In this document: one piece after another, positions 24,695-33,828 of the stretch
Layout of the letters: each line of letters starts with the position of its first letter
How positions within the stretch are numbered: position 1 is the stretch's first letter
Assembly (NCBI RefSeq): GCF_004216555.1
Contig: NZ_SGWQ01000002.1
Location: 403,219 to 467,218, forward strand
Direction: 5' to 3'
Length of the DNA stretch: 64,000 nucleotides
Source: Herbihabitans rhizosphaerae
GTDB lineage: Bacteria; Actinomycetota; Actinomycetes; Mycobacteriales; Pseudonocardiaceae
Notes under the pieces: generated by a model
What the model saw: the letters and a program-made list of their open reading frames with translations, nothing else
What the model was told of the DNA's origin: nothing
Databases searched by the model: none
Translations under genes and position numbers: made by a program

Positions 24695-25818
24695 GGCTGG
24701 ACGGGGTCGAGCTGTACCGGATCGCGATGCCGCTGGTGTCGCCGTTCCGCACGTCGTTCGGTGTGCAGACCACGCGGGACGTGCTGCTGGTGCGCGCGGT
24801 GACCGGCGAGGGTGACGGCTGGGGCGAGTGCGTGGCGATGTCCGCGCCGCTGTACTCGGCGGAATACGTGGACGCCGCCGCCGACGTGATCATCCGGTTC
24901 CTGGTGCCCGCGCTGGCCGGTGTGGACCTGGACGTGACGACGGTGCGGCCGGCGCTGGACCGGTTCAAGGGTCACTCGATGGCCAAGGCGGCCGTGGAGA
25001 TGGCCGTGCTGGACGTGGTGCTCCGCGCGCGTGGCGTGCCGCTCGCCGCGCACCTCGGCGCGGTCCGCACGACCGTGGACTGCGGTGTGTCGGTCGGCGT
25101 GATGGACACCGTGCCCGAACTGCTGGACGCGGTCGGCGGCTACCTGGACGAGGGGTACAAGCGGATCAAGTTGAAGATCGAGCCGGGCTGGGACGTGGAG
25201 CCGGTGCGCGCGGTGCGCGAGCGGTTCGGCGACGACGTGGCGCTGCAGGTCGACGCGAACACCGCGTACACCCTGGCCGACGTCGCCACCATGGTCGCGC
25301 TCGACCCGTTCGACCTGCTGCTGATCGAGCAGCCGCTGCCCGAGGACGACCTGCTCGGACACGCCGAGCTGGCCAAGCAGGTGGACACGCCGATCTGCCT
25401 GGACGAGTCGATCACCTCGGCGAATGTCGCCCGTGCGGCGATCGAACTCGGCGCGGCGCAAATCGTGAACATCAAGGCCGGTCGGGTCGGCGGCTACCTC
25501 AGCGCCGTCGAGGTGCACGACGCGTGTGCGTCGCGCGGGATCCCGGTGTGGTGCGGCGGCATGCTGGAGACCGGGCTGGGCCGTGCGGCGAACGTGGCGC
25601 TGGCCGCGATGCCGAACTTCACACTGCCCGGTGACACCTCCGCGTCGCGCCGCTACTTCGCGCGGGACGTCACCGAGCCGTTCGAACTCGTGAACGGCAC
25701 GCTCGCGGTGCCGACCGAGCCAGGAATAGGCGTGCGGCCGCACCCGGATGTGCTCGCCGAGCTGACCGAGGATAAGCGGTGGATCCCTGGCATGGCCGGC
25801 GATTCGACGGCGCTCTGA
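24691..25818 (+). CDS. menC: o-Succinylbenzoate synthase / N-acylamino acid racemase (enolase superfamily)
   Basis: A 375-residue enolase-superfamily enzyme. Catalytic KxK (Lys160, Lys162 in RIKLKIEPG), metal ligands Asp188 (QVDANTAY), Glu213 (LIEQPLP) and Asp238 (CLDESI), and the second-face base Lys262 (NIKAGRVGG) are all present at nearly the numbering known for the bifunctional Amycolatopsis enzyme (K163/K263). The ATG overlaps the stop of the GNAT gene. That pairing favours an N-acylamino acid racemase role, but menaquinone-pathway OSBS activity is equally compatible with the sequence. Confidence 0.88.
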   Translation: MRLDGVELYRIAMPLVSPFRTSFGVQTTRDVLLVRAVTGEGDGWGECVAMSAPLYSAEYVDAAADVIIRFLVPALAGVDLDVTTVRPALDRFKGHSMAKAAVEMAVLDVVLRARGVPLAAHLGAVRTTVDCGVSVGVMDTVPELLDAVGGYLDEGYKRIKLKIEPGWDVEPVRAVRERFGDDVALQVDANTAYTLADVATMVALDPFDLLLIEQPLPEDDLLGHAELAKQVDTPICLDESITSANVARAAIELGAAQIVNIKAGRVGGYLSAVEVHDACASRGIPVWCGGMLETGLGRAANVALAAMPNFTLPGDTSASRRYFARDVTEPFELVNGTLAVPTEPGIGVRPHPDVLAELTEDKRWIPGMAGDSTAL

Positions 25819-25945
25819 GTAATCGTCCGGACATAGGACGTCTACTGTGGCCGGTGCGGCCGAACGGGTGAGATCTGCGTGGTGTGCGCCACGAGTAGGT
25901 GATGAGGTTGTTTCTCGTTAACCGCTACCTGGTAATTCAGTAGGC

Positions 25946-26368
25946 ATGGTCCTCACCGAGAGCGCCGCACCCGAGGCCGCGACCACCGTCGCGACCCGGG
26001 TCGCCGCATTCGTGATCGATGACGCCGGCCTGGTGCTGATGACCCGGCACGCCGACGACACGCACACCGTGCCCGCGGGCATGCCCCGCCCGGCCGAGCG
26101 GCTCGGCGACGCGGTCGCGCGCCTGGTCCGAGAGTCGGCCGGGATCGAGGCCGAGGCGACCGGCCTCGTCGGCGTGCACGGCGGCGGGCAGTGGCTCACG
26201 ATCTGCCTGCGGGCCCGCCCGCTGCGGGGCACGCTGTCCTCGCCGGACGAGAACGCCCAGGCCGTCTGGGTGGAGCCGGAGCACATCGAGGAGCTCGAGG
26301 CCAACGAACTGGTCCGCTCCGCGCTGCGCCGCGTGCTCACCGACGAAGTCGAGCCGTTCTTCGTTTAG
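25946..26368 (+). CDS. Nudix-fold protein with degenerate Nudix box
   Basis: A 140-residue Nudix-fold protein. The N-terminal strands (TRVAAFVIDDAGLVLMTRHA) and VPAGMPRPAERLGDAVARLV fit the fold, but the catalytic REUxEExGU core reads RLVRESAGI: two of the three conserved acidic positions are replaced. It is therefore probably a binding or regulatory Nudix homologue or a low-activity enzyme. It stands alone between the racemase and a membrane protein, with a GC-poor AT-containing promoter-like stretch upstream. Confidence 0.75.
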   Translation: MVLTESAAPEAATTVATRVAAFVIDDAGLVLMTRHADDTHTVPAGMPRPAERLGDAVARLVRESAGIEAEATGLVGVHGGGQWLTICLRARPLRGTLSSPDENAQAVWVEPEHIEELEANELVRSALRRVLTDEVEPFFV

Positions 26369-26398
26369 TCACAACGGAAACGGCTACTCTCTGGGGCT

Positions 26399-27103
26399 GT
26401 GAACGCTGAGCGGGAGTTCGTGGTCTACGGGACCTCGCACCTGATCGTGCTCGGTGTGTTCGTGGCCGGCACGGTGGCCGTGCTGGTGCTCGGTGCCCGG
26501 CTGACCGAGCCGGGACAGCGCCGGTTCGCTCGCGTCCTCGCCGTCGTGGTCCTGGCGGTGCAGCTGACCATCCAGGTGTACTCGGCACTGCCGGAGAACT
26601 GGAGCATCTACCACTCGCTGCCGTTCCAGCTGTCCGACCTCGCCGCGTACACCTGCGCGCTGGCGCTGTGGACGCTGCGCGAATGGGCGTACTGGCCGAT
26701 GTACTACTGGGGCCTCACGCTGTCCACGCAGGCGCTCGTCTCGCCGGCCCTGCGCGGCGACGACTTCCCGGACATCGGGTTCATCGCGTTCTGGACGATC
26801 CACCTGCTGGTGATCTGGGCGGCGATCTACCTGACCTGGGGCATGCGGATGCGGCCGACCTGGCGCGGGTACCGGCTCACCGTCGCGGTCACCGCGGTCT
26901 GGGCGGCCACCATGCTGGTGTTCAACGCGATCGCGGACACCAACTACGGGTTCCTCAACGCCAAGCCGGCCGGCTCGGTGCTGGACCTGTTCGGCCCGTG
27001 GCCGTGGTACCTGGTGCCGGAGTTCGCCCTCATCCTCGGCGTGTGGGCGTTGATGACCTGGCCGTGGACCCGCTCGAAGGACCGGGCATCATTGCGCCCG
27101 TGA
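26399..27103 (+). CDS. TIGR02206/YwaF-family membrane protein
   Basis: A 234-residue integral membrane protein with about six to seven helices (first at residues 13-33, LIVLGVFVAGTVAVLVLGA). The motifs HSLPFQLSDLAAYTCALAL, YYWGLTLSTQALVSP and FNAIADTNYGFLNAKP are the hallmarks of the TIGR02206 family. Function is unknown. GTG start; the stop overlaps the methyltransferase start (GTGA), so the two genes are co-translated. Confidence 0.85.
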   Translation: MNAEREFVVYGTSHLIVLGVFVAGTVAVLVLGARLTEPGQRRFARVLAVVVLAVQLTIQVYSALPENWSIYHSLPFQLSDLAAYTCALALWTLREWAYWPMYYWGLTLSTQALVSPALRGDDFPDIGFIAFWTIHLLVIWAAIYLTWGMRMRPTWRGYRLTVAVTAVWAATMLVFNAIADTNYGFLNAKPAGSVLDLFGPWPWYLVPEFALILGVWALMTWPWTRSKDRASLRP

Positions 27104-27906
27104 GCATCTACACGACGCCGAGAGCGGTCACGAATGTCGAGGACTGCTACTTCTACCACACGATGGACATCCCCGGGCACGGAACGGTGCACGGGGAATG
27201 GGACCTTCGCGGTGGTGAGCACGAATACCTCGGCGGCGTCGAACTCGCCGGGAAAAGGGTGCTGGAATTGGGGCCGGCGAGCGGTTTCCTGACGGTTCAC
27301 ATGGAACGGCAAGGCGCCGACGTGGTCGCCTACGACCTGTCCGAGGACTACTCGTGGGACGTGGTTCCCTTCGACGGCACCGACTTCGCCGTCCTGGACG
27401 ACCAGCGCCGCCAACATCTGCGCAAGCTGAACAACGGGTTCTGGCTCAACCACGCGGCGAACGAGTCACGTTCCACAGTGGCCTACGGAACCATTTACAC
27501 CGTGCCCGAGGAAATCGGGCCGGTCGATATCGTCACATTCGCCAGCATTCTGCTGCACGTGCGCGATCCCTTTCTCGCACTGCGCAGCGGAACGGCGTTG
27601 GCGAAGGACACCGTGGTGGTCACCGACGCGTGGCCGGCGACCGACCTGCACCTCGTCCAGCACCTGGAGGACACCACGTCGGGCGGCGAGATCCGCCCGC
27701 TGGACGTGCTCGGCGAGCCGAAGATGTCGTTCATGCCGCAGCACTGGGACCGCGGGTACGCCGACACCTGGTGGCACATGACGCCCGCGATCGTGCGGCG
27801 GTTCCTCGGCGTACTCGGGTTCACCGAGACCGAGGTCAGCTACCACTACGCGACCGCGGGCGAGCAGCGCATCCTGCTGTACACGGTGGTCGGCCACCGG
27901 GGCTAA
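27100..27906 (+). CDS. Class I SAM-dependent methyltransferase
   Basis: A 268-residue methyltransferase. The SAM-binding motif I is VLELGPASGFLTVHMERQ with the acidic end of strand 2 in VVAYDLSEDY; motif IV-like ASILLHVRDPF follows. The N-terminal YFYHTMDIPGHGTVHGEWDL resembles small-molecule or tRNA-modifying enzymes in which a HGxWDLR segment precedes the Rossmann core. Substrate unknown. GTG start overlapping the membrane protein gene upstream. It is convergent with the small pro-domain-like gene. Confidence 0.82.
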   Translation: MSIYTTPRAVTNVEDCYFYHTMDIPGHGTVHGEWDLRGGEHEYLGGVELAGKRVLELGPASGFLTVHMERQGADVVAYDLSEDYSWDVVPFDGTDFAVLDDQRRQHLRKLNNGFWLNHAANESRSTVAYGTIYTVPEEIGPVDIVTFASILLHVRDPFLALRSGTALAKDTVVVTDAWPATDLHLVQHLEDTTSGGEIRPLDVLGEPKMSFMPQHWDRGYADTWWHMTPAIVRRFLGVLGFTETEVSYHYATAGEQRILLYTVVGHRG

Positions 27907-27916
27907 CTCGTTGGCG

Positions 27917-28153
27917 TTACTGCACTTCGGAGTCCGGTGGGCCGACGTCGTAGCCGCGCTCCTGCTCGACGTCGCGCACACCGGACACCGACCTCAGGTC
28001 GGCCAGCACCCGGGTGCCGTCGATCGAGCCGGTGACCACGCCGGTCGTGCGCAGCACGTCGTCCACGCTCAGTCCGGCGCGGCGCAGCGCGGCCACCGTC
28101 TCGTCGATGTCCTGCAGTGCCGTCTCGTCCAGCGAGATCACCACACGCGGCAT
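27917..28153 (-). CDS. Small stand-alone protein resembling a subtilase pro-domain (I9-like)
   Basis: A 78-residue protein (MPRVVISLDETALQDIDETV ... SIDGTRVLADLRSVSGVRDVEQERGYD). The pattern of strand, helix, strand, helix and the closing GVRDVEQERGY is like peptidase inhibitor I9 pro-domains (which typically end in a GVxxVExDxxV element). No signal peptide. It follows the subtilase by 12 bases on the same strand, so it is probably co-expressed and may act as a chaperone or inhibitor in trans. The fold assignment is an inference. Confidence 0.6.
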   Translation of the reverse strand: MPRVVISLDETALQDIDETVAALRRAGLSVDDVLRTTGVVTGSIDGTRVLADLRSVSGVRDVEQERGYDVGPPDSEVQ

Positions 28154-28165
28154 GGTGCGCCTCCC

Positions 28166-29350
28166 TCAGGGAGCCTGCACCAGCCCGCTCCCGACGTCCG
28201 TCGACGGCAACGGTAGCCGACGAGAGCCCTGCGCCAGGCGAGCCCAGAGCTCCCAGGCGCGCGAGCCGTACTTCTGGGCGATCTGCGCGGCCACGCCCGC
28301 GACGTGCGGCGTCGCCATGCTGGTGCCCTTCATCTTGGCGTAGCGCTTGGGCATCGGGACGCTGGAGTGCACGTCCCACCCGGGGGCCACGATGTCCACC
28401 GCGCCGATATCGCCGACCGTGCCGCAGGAGAAGTACGCGATCTCCGTCTTCGGGTCGGTCGCGCCCACCGCCATGATCGACGGGCAGTTGGCCGGGTGAC
28501 CGACCGGGTTGATCCGGCCGACGCGCCGGTCGCTCTCGTTGCCCGCTGCGGCGATGATCAACGTGCCCGCCGCCATCGCGCGCACCGCCACCTCCTCGAA
28601 CAGCGGCGAGAACGGAGTGTCCGGCGCGGTGGCCGCGCCCAGCGACATGGAGATCACGGCGCAGTCGTTGTTGATCGCCCACTCGATGCCGGCCAGGATG
28701 CCGCGGTCGGTGCCGCTTCCCTTGTTGGACAACACCTTTCCGGCGAAGATCTCCGCCTCGTAGGCCACCCCGTAGCCGGGACCGCCGTCCACCTTGCGGG
28801 GCCCGCACGAGGTGCCGATGCAGTGCGTGCCGTGTCCGTGTCCGTCCTGCACGTCCTCGTCCTTGACGAACGACGCCGTGGTGACCGTGCGCCCGGCGAA
28901 GTCCGGGTGCTTCACGTCGAAGCCGGTGTCCAGCACCGCGACCCGGATTCCCTTGCCGGTCGCGTCGCTGCCCGGCGCGCCGATCGCCTGCAGGCCCCAG
29001 GTGTAGACCGACTCGTCCAGCGTCGACGCCTCGGTCGCCGGTGCGGCCGGAATCGCGTGCACGATCCGCTCCGGCTCCACCATGGCGATCGGGCCCGGCC
29101 CCGCGGCCGCGTCCCGCAGCCGCGACAACTGGGCGCTGTCCGCGTCCACACACGCGACCCGCAGCTTGTCGAAGCTGATCCCGTCAGCCTGGCTGAGCCT
29201 CTCGGCGACGACCGAGGACTCGTCGCTCGGATCGAGACTGACCGTCTGGATGCCAGTCACGTCGTTGATCTCCTGCACGCCGGCCGCCGCCGTCGCGCTC
29301 TCCTCGTACAGCACCAGGTAACGCCCCGTTGTGCCGTCCGATGTGGCCAT
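28166..29350 (-). CDS. Subtilisin-like serine protease (S8), no signal peptide
   Basis: A 394-residue subtilase with an intact triad: Asp141 (AVLDTGFD), His173 ([10 protein letters not shown]) and Ser344 ([11 protein letters not shown]), plus the oxyanion Asn in [10 protein letters not shown]. An N-terminal region of about 115 residues resembles a double pro-domain ([12 protein letters not shown] ... [11 protein letters not shown]). No signal peptide or transmembrane helix is visible, suggesting cytoplasmic action or non-classical export. ATG 29350 has GAGAGGTGGGG upstream; a start 8 codons earlier is possible. Operon with the small downstream gene. Confidence 0.9.
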   Translation of the reverse strand: MATSDGTTGRYLVLYEESATAAAGVQEINDVTGIQTVSLDPSDESSVVAERLSQADGISFDKLRVACVDADSAQLSRLRDAAAGPGPIAMVEPERIVHAIPAAPATEASTLDESVYTWGLQAIGAPGSDATGKGIRVAVLDTGFDVKHPDFAGRTVTTASFVKDEDVQDGHGHGTHCIGTSCGPRKVDGGPGYGVAYEAEIFAGKVLSNKGSGTDRGILAGIEWAINNDCAVISMSLGAATAPDTPFSPLFEEVAVRAMAAGTLIIAAAGNESDRRVGRINPVGHPANCPSIMAVGATDPKTEIAYFSCGTVGDIGAVDIVAPGWDVHSSVPMPKRYAKMKGTSMATPHVAGVAAQIAQKYGSRAWELWARLAQGSRRLPLPSTDVGSGLVQAP

Positions 29351-29461
29351 CGTCCCCACCTCTCTTGCTTTCACCGCCTGGCGGTCTCACTAATCAGGAT
29401 CGGAGACCTCATCGCGCGCGTAACGGCCGTCACACCAATGGACGCGGTTAGTGTCGAGCCC

Positions 29462-30703
29462 ATGCAGACATGGCAAGGCGTGCACGTCCCCCGCGTCGGC
29501 GGACAACCCCGTCCGCTACGGCTGTTCGACACCGCGACCGGTCAGGTGCGACCCACCGCGCCCGGGCGCGAGGCCACGATGTACGTCTGCGGGATCACCC
29601 CGTACGACGCGACGCACCTCGGCCACGCGGCGACCTATCTGGCCTTCGATCTGGTGCACCGGCTCTGGCTGGACGCCGGCCACACGGTCAACTACGTGCA
29701 GAACGTCACCGACGTGGACGACCCGCTGCTGGAGCGGGCCGAGCGCGACCAGGACGACTGGGTGGTCCTCGGCATGCGGGAGACGGCGTTGTTCCGCGAG
29801 GACATGGAGTCGCTGCGGGTGGTCCCGCCGCGCGACTTCGTCGGCGCGGTCGAGTCGATCCCGGAGATCGCCGACGCGGTGGCGAAGCTCATCGCCGACG
29901 GCGCCGCCTACCGGGCCGAGGACGCCGAGTACCCGGACATCTACTTCGATCACACCGCGACCGGCCGGTTCGGCTACGAGTCGAACTACGACGCCGACAC
30001 GATGGCGAAGTTCTTCGCCGAGCGCGGGGGAGACCCGGACCGCCCCGGCAAGCGCCACCCGCTGGACGCGCTGCTGTGGCGGATGGCCCGCGACGGCGAG
30101 CCGTCCTGGGACACCGAGCTGGGCGCCGGCCGTCCCGGCTGGCACGTCGAGTGCAGCGTGATCGCCCTGAACCGGCTGGGCACCGGTTTCGACGTGCAGG
30201 GCGGCGGGTCGGACCTGATCTTCCCGCACCACGAGTACAGCGCCGCGCACGCGGAGGCGCTCACCGGCGAGCACCCGTTCGCGCGGCACTACACGCATGC
30301 CGGCATGATCGCGCTGGATGGCGAGAAGATGTCCAAGTCGCGAGGCAACCTGGTGTTCGTGTCCCGGCTGCGCGCCGACAAGGTCGATCCGATGGCCGTG
30401 CGGCTGGCCCTGCTGGACGGGCACTACCGCGCCGACCGGTCCTGGACCGGTGAGCTGCTCGCCACCGCGGAGGCGCGGCTGGGCCGCTGGCGCGAGGCGT
30501 TCGCCCTGGACGGCGGCCCGTCGGCGGAGGCGACCATTGCCCGCCTTCGCGATCACCTCGGCGATGACCTGGACACACAGCGTGCACTCGCCGCGGTGGA
30601 CGCCTGGGTAGCAGAGGCACGCCGGCACGGTGGGCCCGACCAGGGCGCGCCCGGCGCGGTGCGGGACGCCGTGGACGCCCTACTCGGAGTCACCACTCGT
30701 TGA
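29462..30703 (+). CDS. mshC: Cysteine:GlcN-Ins ligase, mycothiol biosynthesis
   Basis: ATP-dependent ligation of cysteine to 1-D-myo-inosityl-2-amino-2-deoxy-glucopyranoside, the penultimate step of mycothiol synthesis. 413 residues, the usual size. It derives from cysteinyl-tRNA synthetase: zinc Cys43 (YVCGITPYD), HLGH (52-55), [15 protein letters not shown] and KMSKS (289-293). The MshC hallmark, a truncated C-terminus lacking the anticodon domain, is seen. An ATG 8 codons upstream is possible. Monocistronic, divergent from the subtilase. Confidence 0.95.
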   Translation: MQTWQGVHVPRVGGQPRPLRLFDTATGQVRPTAPGREATMYVCGITPYDATHLGHAATYLAFDLVHRLWLDAGHTVNYVQNVTDVDDPLLERAERDQDDWVVLGMRETALFREDMESLRVVPPRDFVGAVESIPEIADAVAKLIADGAAYRAEDAEYPDIYFDHTATGRFGYESNYDADTMAKFFAERGGDPDRPGKRHPLDALLWRMARDGEPSWDTELGAGRPGWHVECSVIALNRLGTGFDVQGGGSDLIFPHHEYSAAHAEALTGEHPFARHYTHAGMIALDGEKMSKSRGNLVFVSRLRADKVDPMAVRLALLDGHYRADRSWTGELLATAEARLGRWREAFALDGGPSAEATIARLRDHLGDDLDTQRALAAVDAWVAEARRHGGPDQGAPGAVRDAVDALLGVTTR

Positions 30704-30876
30704 CCCGTCGCCGTCAGTGGTGAACCAATCGGGGTCCTTGCGTGACAAGAAGCACCCCGATGCGCCATCCTCCTTGTCACTCGGGGTCCACAGGGGGTTT
30801 ACCGGATCTCGAGTGAACCGTGGGGGCGGTTACGCCGTCCAAATAGGTAGCCGGGGAGACGGGCGGGGAGAACAGC

Positions 30877-31872
30877 ATGCTTCGAATCCATTTCGGCGCG
30901 CAGGACATGGCGCGCACCACGATCGCCACAACGGTCGACCCGCTGTGGGAAACCGTGCTCAGCCTGCACATGGTGCAGACGCCGCGGCCGCCGGTGGTGT
31001 TCGGCCGCTGGCGTGATCACGCGCGCCGCGCGCTGGTGCGGCAGGGGCTGGCCAAGCAGATCAACCACACGCTGATCCCGATCACGCCGCCGGCGAGCTA
31101 CTTTCCCGACTTCCTTACCCCCGCCGAGTCGGTCGAAGGACTGGACGCCGGCATCGAGGCGATCATCGCCACATCGGATCGCCGGGTCCGCGACGAGTTG
31201 GCCATGCTCGGCACCACCACCTCCACGACGAGCTGGGTGCAGCTGCTGGCCCAGGGCGACCGGGAGGCGCGTCAGCAGCTCGGACAGGCGCTGCGCGCGT
31301 ACTACGACGTGGCACTGGCGCCGCACCAGGCGGCGATCGACGCGTGCCTCGAGGCCGACCGGCAGAACCGGGTGCGCGCGATGGTCGGCGGCGGCATCGA
31401 GCAGATGCTCGGCGGCATGCGGCCGCTGATGCGCTGGGAGGCGCCGGTGCTCGAGGTGGCCTACCCAGTCGACCGGGACGTGTACCTGGACGGGCGCGGC
31501 ATGCTGCTGGTTCCGTCGTTCTTCTGCTGGCGCATGCCGGTCGCGCTGGCCGACGAGTCATTGCGGCCGGTGCTAGTGTACCCGGTGCGGCACGAGGCGA
31601 TCACGGCATCCGCGGTCGGCGGCGCGAGGCGGCCGAAGTGCACCGAGGAGGCCCTGGGGAACCTGCTCGGCGCCACCCGCGCGGCCGTGCTGCTCGGCGT
31701 CAACGAAGGGCGTACCACCAGCCAGCTCGCCGCCGACGTGAAGGTGTCGGCCGCGACGATCAGCCACCACACCACCGTGCTGCGCGAGTCCGGCCTGATC
31801 GACACCACCCGGCAGGCGAACACGGTCGTGCACACGCTCACACCGCTGGGCAACGACCTGGTCGGCGGCTAG
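30877..31872 (+). CDS. ArsR-type winged-helix regulator with DUF5937-like N-terminus
   Basis: A 331-residue regulator. The C-terminal 75 residues (TRAAVLLGVNEGRTTSQLAA, then VKVSAATISHHTTVLRESGL) form an ArsR-like winged helix. The large N-terminal part begins MLRIHFGAQDMARTTIA, typical of the DUF5937-type ArsR-family proteins in actinomycetes. GGCGGGGAG precedes the ATG. No acting gene is adjacent in the same direction, so the target is unknown; a GC-rich hairpin at 31907-31939 follows. The DUF name is from memory. Confidence 0.8.
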   Translation: MLRIHFGAQDMARTTIATTVDPLWETVLSLHMVQTPRPPVVFGRWRDHARRALVRQGLAKQINHTLIPITPPASYFPDFLTPAESVEGLDAGIEAIIATSDRRVRDELAMLGTTTSTTSWVQLLAQGDREARQQLGQALRAYYDVALAPHQAAIDACLEADRQNRVRAMVGGGIEQMLGGMRPLMRWEAPVLEVAYPVDRDVYLDGRGMLLVPSFFCWRMPVALADESLRPVLVYPVRHEAITASAVGGARRPKCTEEALGNLLGATRAAVLLGVNEGRTTSQLAADVKVSAATISHHTTVLRESGLIDTTRQANTVVHTLTPLGNDLVGG

Positions 31873-31906
31873 TCACCACGTACGGCGTGCCGGAAGAACG
31901 CCGAGG

Positions 31907-31939
31907 CCCCGCGCCGACCCGACGTGGGTGAGCGCGGGG
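31907..31939. terminator. Hairpin after the ArsR-type gene
   Basis: CCCCGCGC (31907-31914) pairs with GCGCGGGG (31932-31939), a perfect 8-base GC stem with a 17-base loop, 35 bases after the stop. No T-run. It is a plausible terminator between convergent genes. Confidence 0.4.
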
Positions 31940-32020
31940 TCCGGATTGGTCAAGTCAGCCGGCTCGGGAATGAAGCCGAGCAAACCCGGCGACTCGTGTC
32001 GACCCGTGAAGAACCTTTCG

Positions 32021-32689
32021 CTACTTTACGGGAACGAACTTCGTGTAGGAGCCAACCGGATGCGTATTTGGATCGTCCATCCACGGCTTCCAGACTGGCC
32101 GAGTACCAGAACAGCAATCGTAGCTCCACCACAGCGCGCGGAGAGTCGTCGCACCGGCCGGGTAGAGGTAGCCGGTGTCGGGACTGTAGGCCCATTTCTG
32201 ATCGGCTCCGCCATTACAGTCGCGGACGGCTATGGCGAGGCCGATCGCGTTCGGGTCGGCTGCGAGTTTCTGTGAACGGCCGCCACTCCCGAGAAGTCCG
32301 CCCACCGCATGGACCGCGTGGCCGGCCGTGTGAGCGACGTGGCCGACCAGACCATGGGATTGGTGGGCGGCATGCCGCATGAAATAGGTGAGGCAGCCAC
32401 CGTAGTACCTCGCGTGAATCGTGCCGTCGCCAGGAAATCGCCATTGCATTGGTTCACCGAAGTAGCCGTCGGTGCAGTCCCGCGCCAGGATGCGCCGAGC
32501 GCCGACTTCACTGTTCATAATGCACGCTTTGTCGTTATGGTTCTTCATGACATAGTACCGACCGTCGGATGGCAAATTGCCCGACGCGGACGCCGATGCG
32601 GTCGAATTAGCGAAGCTGACGCCGAGAACAACGGCAGTAGTCGCGAGGACGCAACCTGCTCGTCGAAGTTTCTGGTGACGTTCAGACAT
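32021..32689 (-). CDS. Secreted ricin-B-like (beta-trefoil) protein, unknown ligand
   Basis: A 222-residue exported protein: signal peptide MSERHQKLRRAGCVLATTAV with Ala-rich cleavage region (ANSTASASA). The mature part has QxW-type repeats (MQWRFPGDG, DQKWAYSPDTG) and two Cys pairs, as in ricin-type beta-trefoil lectins. Two halves separated by a His/Gly-rich linker (HAAHQSHGLVGHVAHTAGHA). AGAAGGAGC precedes the ATG; an upstream start adds 17 residues without a ribosome site. It may bind cell-wall or extracellular carbohydrate (inference). Confidence 0.6.
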   Translation of the reverse strand: MSERHQKLRRAGCVLATTAVVLGVSFANSTASASASGNLPSDGRYYVMKNHNDKACIMNSEVGARRILARDCTDGYFGEPMQWRFPGDGTIHARYYGGCLTYFMRHAAHQSHGLVGHVAHTAGHAVHAVGGLLGSGGRSQKLAADPNAIGLAIAVRDCNGGADQKWAYSPDTGYLYPAGATTLRALWWSYDCCSGTRPVWKPWMDDPNTHPVGSYTKFVPVK

Positions 32690-32798
32690 TGTTCCGCTCC
32701 TTCTGCGGATGTCGGTCAACGTAATATCAGAAATCGACACTGCGAAGTGAGCATATGGTCGCGTGTATTATCGCTTCTAGTGTTGCCGAATGCATTCA

Positions 32799-32828
32799 CT
32801 CGATCGTTGGTCGCTCGATCGTTGGTCA
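32799..32828. repeat. 15 bp tandem repeat upstream of the secreted protein
   Basis: CTCGATCGTTGGTCG (32799-32813) followed directly by CTCGATCGTTGGTCA (32814-32828). It lies 110 bases upstream of the secreted lectin-like gene, in the gap after the PhyH gene. Possibly a regulator binding site; no gene in this 188-base interval. Confidence 0.5.
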
Positions 32829-32877
32829 CTCTGTCGCGCCGACGTAGGTCTCCGCACTTCGGGCTTCAGCGGCGGAA

Positions 32878-33594
32878 CTAGGGCAGCTCGTAGTCCAGCC
32901 ACGGATCGGTGAGGAACTCGCGCCACTGCGGGCCGTGCCCGGTCCGCTTGACCCGGAAGTACACCGCGCGCCGCGTGTGGTCGGACACGTTGCCGCCGAT
33001 GTTGTGGCCGAGCAGGTAGTGCGCGAGCAGCAGATCGCCCGCGCGGCCGGTGATCTGCTCCGGCTCGGGCAGCTCGATCGGCGGGTAGCCGGCGGCGGAG
33101 AAGAACGCGTCCGGCCCGTGCTCGGTGAAGTACTCGGCATGGGTGCGGTGCGTCCCCGGCCAGACCCACAGATTGCCGCCGTCCTCGGTGAGCTGGTCGG
33201 ACATGAGCACACCGGCGAGCAGCGTGAACGTGTGCGGCCGGCCGTCGGCGTCCGGCGGGTAGCCGTCGATGTGGTGCATGCCAGGGCGGTGCGAGAACGG
33301 CGGGATGTTCAGCGCCACCTGCACTTGCGGCGGGACGTCGACCTTGCCGGCGCCGATCAGCGACTCGACGCCGGCCCACGCCGTGCTCTCGGTGAGCAGG
33401 CCGAGCAGCGCCGGCACGTCGGCCGAGTCCGGGAAGTAGAAGTGCGGCCCCTGGGTGGTCGGGTCGGGCGGAGCGTCGTCGACCAGCTCGTCGATCACCC
33501 GGGTCGCGGCGGCGACCAAGTCCTCGGCGATCGCGCCCGGCACGACGACGTACCCGCGTTCGGCGAACTCACGTATCTGATCACTGTCGAGCAC
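32878..33594 (-). CDS. Phytanoyl-CoA dioxygenase (PhyH) family oxygenase
   Basis: A 238-residue Fe(II)/2-oxoglutarate oxygenase. Iron ligands: the HxD pair in HHIDGYP and the distal His in AHYLLGHNIGG, with the 2-oxoglutarate Arg in DHTRRAVYFRVKR. N-terminal FAERGYVVVPGAIAEDLV matches the family. Substrate unknown: such proteins act on secondary metabolites, halogenation targets or lipids. It stands alone; the nearest upstream gene on the same strand is PAC2, 234 bases away. Confidence 0.85.
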   Translation of the reverse strand: MLDSDQIREFAERGYVVVPGAIAEDLVAAATRVIDELVDDAPPDPTTQGPHFYFPDSADVPALLGLLTESTAWAGVESLIGAGKVDVPPQVQVALNIPPFSHRPGMHHIDGYPPDADGRPHTFTLLAGVLMSDQLTEDGGNLWVWPGTHRTHAEYFTEHGPDAFFSAAGYPPIELPEPEQITGRAGDLLLAHYLLGHNIGGNVSDHTRRAVYFRVKRTGHGPQWREFLTDPWLDYELP

Positions 33595-33828
33595 GCCGGC
33601 AGGTTAGGGCCGGCGTGCCCCGACGGGCCAACGGATTTAGAGGTCACGCGAATTGGGCGAATGCCTGCTGCGCGGGGCAAGCAGCGGCGATCTACTGATC
33701 TTTGTCAGCGTCGTCGGCCATGCCAAGTACAACTGCCCGGTACGAGGAATGGCCTCCTCCTTGCTCCGAGCATGACCCCCGCGAGACTGACTCCCGCTCG
33801 CGACGGCAGCCCCAATCCGCGCAACCTC

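Noticed and set aside
26668-27100. Long N-terminal extension of the methyltransferase
   Set aside because: It overlaps the TIGR02206 gene and is Arg/Gly-rich; the GTG at 27100 overlapping the upstream stop is the natural start.
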